NCBI GenBank assembly: GCA_004377135.1
Contig: SOHS01000019.1
Span: 1 to 10,710 of the forward strand
Direction: 5' to 3'
Origin: Dehalococcoidia bacterium
Lineage (GTDB): Bacteria > Chloroflexota > Dehalococcoidia > GIF9 > AB-539-J10
DNA: 10,710 nt
This document shows positions 5,635 to 10,710 of the stretch, piece after piece. Position numbers and translations under genes: made by a program. Each line of letters begins with the position of its first letter. Position 1 is the stretch's first letter. The notes under the pieces are model-generated. The model made no database searches. It was not told the DNA's origin and saw nothing but the letters and a program-made list of their open reading frames with translations.

Positions 5635-7077
5635 ATGATCGGCATAAAGTCTTACGGAGCTTATATCCCACGGTATCGAATGAATCATAACACAATATTT
5701 ATGTCTGTTGGATTCCTGGGGTCGTTCCCACCGCCCGGTGAAAATGCAGTCGCTAATCATGATGAAGATGCTCTCAGCATGGCAGTAGCCGCAGGAATCG
5801 ATTGTTTGAGTGGTATGAAACGGGAGATAGTTGATGGTCTGTATCTTGCCACCACCAGTCAGCCTTATATGGTAAGGCAAAATTCAGCTCTGGTAGCGAC
5901 TGCTCTTGATTTGCAGTCGGATATAAGGACTGCCGATTTCGTAGGCTCCACGAAATCAGGGACCACTGCACTGCTTTCTGCCTTTGATGCTGTAAAGGGA
6001 GAGATGTCAACCAATATTCTCGTCTGTGCTTCTGATTGTCGTTTGAGTAAACCGGGCAGTCCTCAAGAGTCTCTCTATGGTGATGGCGCTGCATCGCTTC
6101 TGGTTGGCAGTGATGAAGTGATTGCTACCTTTGAGGGTGCGTATTCCGTTTCCTACGATTTTCCCGACCGGTGGAGAGCAAGTGGAGAAAAATTTGAGCA
6201 TGCCTGGGAAGACAGATTCATTCGCGATTCTGGCTATGGTCAATTTATCTCGGAGGTAATTTCTGGGCTATTAGAGAAATACAAGCTGAACATCAAGGAC
6301 TTTGCCAAGATAATTTATCCCGGTCTGTATGCCCGGGAGCACGGAGCTATAGCTAAGCGATTAGGTGCTGACCCTAGTCAGCTTCAAGATACATTGCGTA
6401 GCACAGTCGGTGATACAGGGTCAGCTTCACCTCTAATGATGTTGGTAGCGGCACTGGAAGATGCCAAGCCGGGCGACAAAATATTGGTCGCCAGCTTTGG
6501 GAACGGTGGCGATGCGTTGGTTTTCAAGGTTACTGAAAAAATAGGGAATATAACGGATAGGAGGGCAGTGAAGAAACACCTGGCCTCGAAAAAGGAGCTT
6601 GCCAGCTATGAAAAATACCTTGCCTTCAAAAATTTAGCACCGATGGACTTGGGTATGCGTGGTGAGATAAGCATTCGCACACCGATGTCGGCGTTGTTCA
6701 GAGAGCGGAAAGTAGTTTTGGCCCTTTGCGGCTCGAAGTGTAAGAAATGCGGTACACCACAATATCCATATCAGAGAGTATGTGTGAATCCTGACTGTGG
6801 AGCCATTGACCAGATGGAAGATTATCGCTTTTCGGATAAGAAAGGCGTCGTATTTACTTATACCGGCGATAATCTGGCTGCCAGTATCGACCCACCTTCA
6901 GTATATGGCCTGGTGGATTTTGATGGTGGTGGCAGGTTCTGGTTTGATTTCACAGATTGTGACCTGGATTCCGTTAAAGTAGGCATGCCAGTAGAGATGA
7001 CCTTCCGTAGACGATATGTTGATGAGTCGAGTGGTGTTCACGGTTATTCGTGGAAGGCAGTGCCTATAAGTGCCTGA
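5635..7077 (+). CDS. HMG-CoA-synthase-like protein fused to a zinc-ribbon/OB-fold (DUF35) domain
   Basis: A 480-residue fusion. Residues 1-300 have the thiolase-like fold of the HMG-CoA synthase/KAS III group: IGIKSYGAYIPRYRM (2-16), SQPYMVRQNSA (75-85), GSTKSGTTAL (104-113), YGDGAASLLVG (148-158) and ASFGNGGDALVF (286-297). After a linker, residues 369-388 form a zinc ribbon (C369, C372, C383, C388) and about 395-460 an acyl-CoA-binding OB fold (DUF35). Compared with motifs of archaeal HMG-CoA synthase, the catalytic Cys position is T106, the Glu position T74, and the His position falls in YPGL (228-231) with no His. I infer a structural or channelling role with the next gene's thiolase, as in thiolase/HMGS/DUF35 complexes and PhlA/PhlB. 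ATG 5635 is chosen because AGGAGGTC (5622-5629) lies six bases upstream. An in-frame TTG at 5569 would add 22 unlike residues and sits in a promoter. Databases would likely label it HMG-CoA synthase. Confidence 0.85.
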   Translation: MIGIKSYGAYIPRYRMNHNTIFMSVGFLGSFPPPGENAVANHDEDALSMAVAAGIDCLSGMKREIVDGLYLATTSQPYMVRQNSALVATALDLQSDIRTADFVGSTKSGTTALLSAFDAVKGEMSTNILVCASDCRLSKPGSPQESLYGDGAASLLVGSDEVIATFEGAYSVSYDFPDRWRASGEKFEHAWEDRFIRDSGYGQFISEVISGLLEKYKLNIKDFAKIIYPGLYAREHGAIAKRLGADPSQLQDTLRSTVGDTGSASPLMMLVAALEDAKPGDKILVASFGNGGDALVFKVTEKIGNITDRRAVKKHLASKKELASYEKYLAFKNLAPMDLGMRGEISIRTPMSALFRERKVVLALCGSKCKKCGTPQYPYQRVCVNPDCGAIDQMEDYRFSDKKGVVFTYTGDNLAASIDPPSVYGLVDFDGGGRFWFDFTDCDLDSVKVGMPVEMTFRRRYVDESSGVHGYSWKAVPISA

Positions 7078-7116
7078 CTACGGTAAAAGGTAATAAAATT
7101 TACGGGGGGAGCAAAA

Positions 7117-8319
7117 ATGGCAGAAGGTATTAAGGACAAAGTTGCTATTATAGGCATGGGTTGCACTAAATTTGGGGAGCTATGGGATAAGAGTGCCGAT
7201 GACCTTATGATAGATGCTTTTCAAGAATGTATCGAGGACGCGGGTATAGAAAAAAAGGACATCAATGCAGCCTGGTTTGGCGTGCATTTTGAGGAACAGA
7301 GTGTAGGGAAAGGGGCTACATCTATGGCTTTAGCATTAAAGTTGCCTTTTATTCCCGTCACCAGGACGGAAAATTTTTGTGCCACTGCCACAGAAGCTTT
7401 CAGGGGGGCATGTTACGGTGTAGCTTCAGGAGCTTATGATATCGCCTTAGCTCTGGGTGTAGAAAAGCTGAAGGATACCGGATACGGCGGACTTCCCGGC
7501 GGCCCTGGTCTTATGGGGACAAAAAATGCCCTGATTATGCCTAAATTGACTGCCCCTGGGGCTTTTGCCATGATGGCGACTAGGTACTTTGCCGTGTATG
7601 GTCTCAAGCCAGATGAAGGTAAAAAAATGCTGGCTAAGGTATCAGCCAAAAGCCATTATAATGGAGCCCGGAACCCAAAGGCGCATTTGCGCCGCGAAGT
7701 AACTGAAGAACAGATAATAAATGCACCTATAATAGCCTGGCCTCTGGGGCTTTTTGATTGCTGCGGAGTCAGTGATGGTTCAGCGGCTGCAATCGTAACC
7801 AGAGCTGACATGGCTAAAAAATTTCGGCCAGACCCTGTATATGTTAAGGCACTACAAATTGCTCTAAGTTCAGGCGAGGAATTGATGTATACTAAATGGG
7901 ATGGAGCTCATGTTGAGACCGGCTACCGCGCTGGCATGCTAGCTTACAAAGAGGCGGGGGTAAAGAATCCACGTGAAGAGATAAGTATGGCTGAGGTGCA
8001 CGATTGCTTCTCCATAACTGAAGCGGTGACTATGGAAGATTTAGAATTCAGTCCCAGAGGAAAGGTCAAGGAGGACATCGAGGCTGGCCGTTTCAATCAT
8101 GATGGACCGCAGCCTATTCAACCCGACGGTGGATTGAAGTGCTTCGGGCATCCTATTGGTGCCTCTGGTCTCAGGATGCTGCATGAAATGTATAAACAAT
8201 TACAAGGCAAAGCCCAGTTGCCAGAACGGCAAATCAAGAATCCCAAGCTGGGCCTAACCCACAATATGGGCGGTTTTCCAGCTATGAACATCGTTAGTAT
8301 TGCCATTATAGGATTGTAA
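7117..8319 (+). CDS. SCPx-type thiolase (acetyl-CoA acetyltransferase family)
   Basis: A 400-residue enzyme of the thiolase family, SCP-x/sterol-carrier thiolase branch, expected to cleave 3-ketoacyl-CoA or, in reverse, join acyl units. The nucleophile is C88 in ENFCATATEA. The other catalytic boxes are HDCF (295-298) in place of the NEAF of classical thiolases, and GHPIGASG (344-351). The C-terminal CxG cysteine of biosynthetic thiolases is absent (HNMGGFPAMN, 382-391). In SCPx-type enzymes the HDCF cysteine (C297) is thought to take that role. Because C88 and H345 are kept, this is more likely an active thiolase than the Ltp2-type aldolase of steroid degradation. GGGGGGAG (7104-7111) lies five bases before the ATG and 39 bases separate it from the HMGS-like fusion, its probable partner. 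It also resembles PhlC, the catalytic subunit of phloroglucinol acyltransferase. Confidence 0.92.
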   Translation: MAEGIKDKVAIIGMGCTKFGELWDKSADDLMIDAFQECIEDAGIEKKDINAAWFGVHFEEQSVGKGATSMALALKLPFIPVTRTENFCATATEAFRGACYGVASGAYDIALALGVEKLKDTGYGGLPGGPGLMGTKNALIMPKLTAPGAFAMMATRYFAVYGLKPDEGKKMLAKVSAKSHYNGARNPKAHLRREVTEEQIINAPIIAWPLGLFDCCGVSDGSAAAIVTRADMAKKFRPDPVYVKALQIALSSGEELMYTKWDGAHVETGYRAGMLAYKEAGVKNPREEISMAEVHDCFSITEAVTMEDLEFSPRGKVKEDIEAGRFNHDGPQPIQPDGGLKCFGHPIGASGLRMLHEMYKQLQGKAQLPERQIKNPKLGLTHNMGGFPAMNIVSIAIIGL

Positions 8320-8345
8320 ACGAAATTAAGTCTAGGAGGCTAGCT

Positions 8346-8819
8346 ATGGCTAATGGCAGTCTGATTACCGATGAACTGCGGAAATTGATAGGTGTAACTT
8401 TGGAGACTATTGTCTTCAAGGTCGAGGAAGGAGCAATCCAGAGGTATGCACAGGCTATAGGCGACCCCAACCCTCTGTTCAACGACCCGGATTTTGCCAG
8501 GAAGACCAAGTATGGTCGATTATTTGCTCCTCCTGGTTTCACCGGTTGGCCGGTCAAGGCTGGACGCCTTTCGGAAAGACTGCTTGGGTCTCTGGCAAAA
8601 GCTGGAGCGCCTTCAAGGCTTCTCGATGGGGGCATTGAGTTCGAATTTATTGAACCCATTGGCGCAGACGATGTATTAACTGCCACAACTAAAATTGCCA
8701 ACATGACCGAGCGCGAGACCAGACTAGGCAAGACCATGTTTACTACGCTAGAGACCACTTTTGTGAACCAGAAGGGCGAGGTGGCGCTGAAAAGTCGGTC
8801 GACATTTATCCTGTTTTAG
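8346..8819 (+). CDS. MaoC N-terminal/FAS1-like dehydratase subunit
   Basis: A 157-residue hot-dog-fold protein of the MaoC_dehydrat_N family. The region YAQAIGDPNPLFNDPDFA (34-51) followed by RLFAPPGFTG (58-67) is typical. The hydratase-2 motif GDxNPxH is changed: the catalytic His position is F45 (GDPNPLF), so this subunit probably lacks the catalytic centre. In HadAB and ChsH1/ChsH2, a subunit of this sort pairs with a catalytic MaoC subunit, and the next gene encodes just such a protein. The pair would hydrate trans-2-enoyl-CoA to (R)-3-hydroxyacyl-CoA or catalyse the reverse. AGGAGG (8334-8339) lies six bases before the ATG; the gap from the thiolase is 26 bases. Confidence 0.88.
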   Translation: MANGSLITDELRKLIGVTLETIVFKVEEGAIQRYAQAIGDPNPLFNDPDFARKTKYGRLFAPPGFTGWPVKAGRLSERLLGSLAKAGAPSRLLDGGIEFEFIEPIGADDVLTATTKIANMTERETRLGKTMFTTLETTFVNQKGEVALKSRSTFILF

Positions 8820-8853
8820 CCTGTTTTGACTACATTATTCTTTTGGAGGAGAG

Positions 8854-9324
8854 ATGGCTAAACAAATCTATTATGAGGACGTTGAAGTAGGCACTGAGGT
8901 AACACCATTGGCTAAGATTGCTACAACTCGCATGTTAGTCCAATGGGCGGGGGCATCGGGGGATTTTAACCCTTTGCATTATGACGAGGATTTTGCCAAA
9001 GCTATGGGCGTAGGTGCCCCCATTGTACATGGCGCGCTTAAGCGTGCCTGGTTGGGACACTTGATGACTGATTGGATTGGAGAGCAGGGAAAACTCAAGA
9101 AATTGTCTTGCCAATACCGTGGTATGGATTATCCCCGGAAAATGAAGACGATGGATGAGCCTCGTGATGGCGAAACCTGGTGGTGTAAAGGTAAAGTGAC
9201 CAAGAAATATGAGGAAGGTGGTGAGCACCTTGTGGAGTGCGAGATTTGGGTGGAGAATGGAAAGGGAGAAAAGACAACGCCTGGCTCAGCCCTGGGTGCC
9301 TTACCCACACGAAGCGCGAAATAA
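8854..9324 (+). CDS. MaoC-family (R)-specific enoyl-CoA hydratase, catalytic subunit
   Basis: A 156-residue hot-dog-fold hydratase. The hydratase-2 motif is complete: WAGASGDFNPLHYDEDFA (31-48), with catalytic D37 and H42, followed by APIVHGAL (55-62). It should form the active site of a heterodimer with the His-less subunit just upstream, adding water to a 2-enoyl-CoA on the (R) side. The start has GGAGGAG (8845-8851) close by, and the gap from the previous gene is 34 bases. The C terminus (residues 100-156) is basic and acidic with few hydrophobics and is ordinary for the family. The acyl chain length cannot be read from the sequence. Confidence 0.9.
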   Translation: MAKQIYYEDVEVGTEVTPLAKIATTRMLVQWAGASGDFNPLHYDEDFAKAMGVGAPIVHGALKRAWLGHLMTDWIGEQGKLKKLSCQYRGMDYPRKMKTMDEPRDGETWWCKGKVTKKYEEGGEHLVECEIWVENGKGEKTTPGSALGALPTRSAK

Positions 9325-9421
9325 GCATGAGTACTGGTTTTGATAGCTATTTAGAAGTAGTATTCTGGAAATACTGAAGCAAGCCCGTGTTTTTAAGAGA
9401 ACCAAGTTCAAGGAGGCAAAA

Positions 9422-10201
9422 ATGGGAAAATTAGACGGGAAAGTAGCGGTTATCACAGGGGCGGCACGGGGCATAGGCAGAGCTGATGCCTTGTTGTTTG
9501 CCAAAGAGGGTGCGGCTGTTTTTGTGAGTGATATTGATGAAGCGCCGCTTATGGAGGTGGTCAAAGAAATTAAAGCTGCTGAAGGAAGAGCTGATGGTTG
9601 TGCTGGCGATGTGAGGAAGCTCGAAGATTGTCAGAAAGTCATGGACAAAGCGGTGGAGAAATTCGACAAAATAGATATTTTGGTCAATAATGCCGGGCTT
9701 ACCAGAGATGCTTTAATACATAAAATGACGGATGCCCAGTGGGACATATGTGTTGATATTAGTCTCAAAGGCACCTTTAACTGTATCAGAGCAGCTTCAA
9801 AATATATGATGAAGACAGAACACAACGGCAAAATAATCAATGTGGCTTCCGTAGCTGGACTGATGGGAAACATCGGCCAGATTAACTACTCTGCTGCTAA
9901 GTCAGGTCTTATCGGGCTGACCAAAACTGTAGCTAGGGAATGGGGACGATTTGGTGTTACCTGCAATATCATTGCCTATGGCTTTGTAGATACACGGTTG
10001 ACCAGAGAAAAAGAGACGCAGCAGGAAGAGGTAGCTGGAGAAGCAGTGGGTATACCTAAGAAAGTAAGGGATATGATTCTCTTTCAAGTTAAACCGATGA
10101 CGCCTGAGGATGCTGCTAAGCCTGTTCTATTTCTGGCTTCAGATGATGCTGCTTTTGTTACGGGACAGGTGCTGAACGTTTCTTCTGGGATGTATATGTA
10201 G
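9422..10201 (+). CDS. FabG-like short-chain dehydrogenase/reductase with altered catalytic Asn
   Basis: A 259-residue Rossmann-fold oxidoreductase, most likely a 3-hydroxyacyl-CoA dehydrogenase or 3-oxoacyl reductase. The cofactor loop is TGAARGIG (12-19), with D37 at the end of strand 2 favouring NAD(H). NNAG is at 89-92, and the catalytic S143, Y156 and K160 are present in VASVAG and NYSAAK. The fourth tetrad residue, normally Asn in the N-L-x-G-x-F helix, is S114 (DISLKGTFN). The usual N-x-x-x-PG loop reads NIIAYGFVDT (182-191) with Tyr for Pro, and the C-terminal DGG-like turn is SSGMYM. AAGGAGG (9410-9416) sets the ATG. A 97-base gap precedes it, longer than other gaps in the operon, with a 6-bp inverted repeat at 9359-9375 (AGTATT, CTGGA, AATACT). 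Confidence 0.88.
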   Translation: MGKLDGKVAVITGAARGIGRADALLFAKEGAAVFVSDIDEAPLMEVVKEIKAAEGRADGCAGDVRKLEDCQKVMDKAVEKFDKIDILVNNAGLTRDALIHKMTDAQWDICVDISLKGTFNCIRAASKYMMKTEHNGKIINVASVAGLMGNIGQINYSAAKSGLIGLTKTVAREWGRFGVTCNIIAYGFVDTRLTREKETQQEEVAGEAVGIPKKVRDMILFQVKPMTPEDAAKPVLFLASDDAAFVTGQVLNVSSGMYM

Positions 10202-10295
10202 GTCTAAGTGTTTAACTTCGTTATAACCAGGGATTTATTGGCTACGATTTGTCTGCCATTTGAGAATTTGAAAAGAACATGTAAGGAGGTTGGCA

Positions 10296-10710
10296 ATGGC
10301 GAAGAGGCTCGAAGGCAAAATAGCTATAGTTACTGGTGCCGGACGGGGTATTGGCCGAGGAGAAGCCTTGGCTTTAGCATCGGAAGGAGCCAAAGTAGTG
10401 GTAAACGATCTGGGAGGTGCTGTTGATGGTTCCGGAGCAGCGCATTCGCCAGCGGATGAGGTAGTGGCAGAGATCAAAAAACTGGGTGGAGAGGCAGTTG
10501 CTAATTATAACTCGGTAGCCACTATGCAGGGCGGCGAAAACATTGTAAAGACCGCCATAGATAACTTTGGTAAGGTTGATATACTGGTCAATAATGCCGG
10601 GATTCTACGTGACAGAATGCTGTTCAACATGGGCGAGGAAGACTGGGATAAAGTTCTCAAAGTGCACCTCTATGGTCACTTCTATACCATCAGAGCAGTG
10701 AGCCCTCTCT
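10296..10710 (+). CDS. MFE-2-like (3R)-hydroxyacyl-CoA dehydrogenase, SDR family (3' partial)
   Basis: The first 138 codons of an SDR that runs off the right edge. TGAGRGIG is at 13-20, VVVNDLGG at 34-41 with D38 favouring NAD, and NNAGILRDRML at 99-109. The insert DGSGAAHSPADEVV (44-57) after NDLGG and the VHLYGHF segment (123-129, His in place of the usual Asn) match the dehydrogenase domain of eukaryotic multifunctional enzyme type 2 (HSD17B4) and its bacterial relatives. It would oxidise the (R)-3-hydroxyacyl-CoA made by the MaoC pair to the 3-ketoacyl-CoA for the thiolase. The ATG has AAGGAGGT (10283-10290) five bases upstream, and 94 bases separate it from the previous SDR. Catalytic Ser, Tyr and Lys lie beyond the window. 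Whether hydratase or SCP2 domains follow cannot be seen. Confidence 0.88.
   Translation, partial: MAKRLEGKIAIVTGAGRGIGRGEALALASEGAKVVVNDLGGAVDGSGAAHSPADEVVAEIKKLGGEAVANYNSVATMQGGENIVKTAIDNFGKVDILVNNAGILRDRMLFNMGEEDWDKVLKVHLYGHFYTIRAVSPL

Noticed and set aside
7117..8319. Thiolase as an Ltp2-type retro-aldolase paired with a DUF35 protein
   Set aside because: The nucleophilic Cys88 and the GHPIG histidine are both kept, whereas aldolases of that type lack the thiolase nucleophile. An active thiolase or acyltransferase is more likely.
9327..9377. 16-codon ATG frame between the MaoC hydratase and the first SDR
   Set aside because: No ribosome site and no recognisable peptide; it overlaps a small AT-rich inverted repeat. 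Likely chance.

Overview
The window looks like a piece of a chromosome from a probably anaerobic, metal-dependent bacterium. The best taxonomic hint is the left-edge protein end, a W-x-GDV...TTIVTM.GDY.ITANF repeat followed by a membrane anchor, a style I associate with Chloroflexota (Dehalococcoidia-like) genomes. The short FeoB and the CoA-thioester gene set fit this or Desulfobacterota. The placement is inference only.

Layout. (1) Bases 1-233: C-terminal end of a cell-surface protein. (2) 234-978: a gene-poor stretch holding no gene I can defend, a decayed tRNA-Pro(TGG) at about 803-875, and then a perfect-consensus sigma-70 promoter whose -10 box is overlapped by a palindrome. (3) 979-3528: a ferrous-iron module, DtxR/MntR-type regulator, feoA, feoB. 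A second palindrome with the same GTTAG-N6-CTAAC core lies just before feoA, so the regulator probably controls both itself and the transporter. (4) 3736-5334, minus strand: an AMP-forming acyl-CoA ligase, convergent with feoB. (5) 5335-5634: a 300-base divergent control region with a candidate promoter for each direction and a perfect 7-bp inverted repeat. (6) 5635 to the right edge, plus strand: six closely spaced genes, each with a strong Shine-Dalgarno. They encode an HMG-CoA-synthase-like/zinc-ribbon OB-fold fusion, an SCPx-type thiolase, a FAS1/MaoC_N-type dehydratase subunit, a catalytic MaoC hydratase, a FabG-like SDR, and the start of a MFE-2-like (3R)-hydroxyacyl-CoA dehydrogenase cut by the window edge.

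How they may work together. The ligase would activate a carboxylic acid to its CoA ester. The MaoC pair would hydrate an enoyl-CoA to an (R)-3-hydroxyacyl-CoA, one or both SDRs would oxidise it, and the thiolase with its HMGS-like/OB partner would cleave, or in reverse form, the C-C bond. Taken together this resembles the eukaryotic peroxisomal MFE-2 plus SCPx route broken into separate bacterial genes. No acyl-CoA dehydrogenase is in the window and the substrate cannot be read from the sequence. The most notable point is that the HMGS-like protein seems to lack all three canonical catalytic residues while the adjacent thiolase keeps its own. That suggests a thiolase/HMGS/DUF35 complex of the kind known from archaea and from phloroglucinol acyltransferase (PhlACB), here with two subunits fused.
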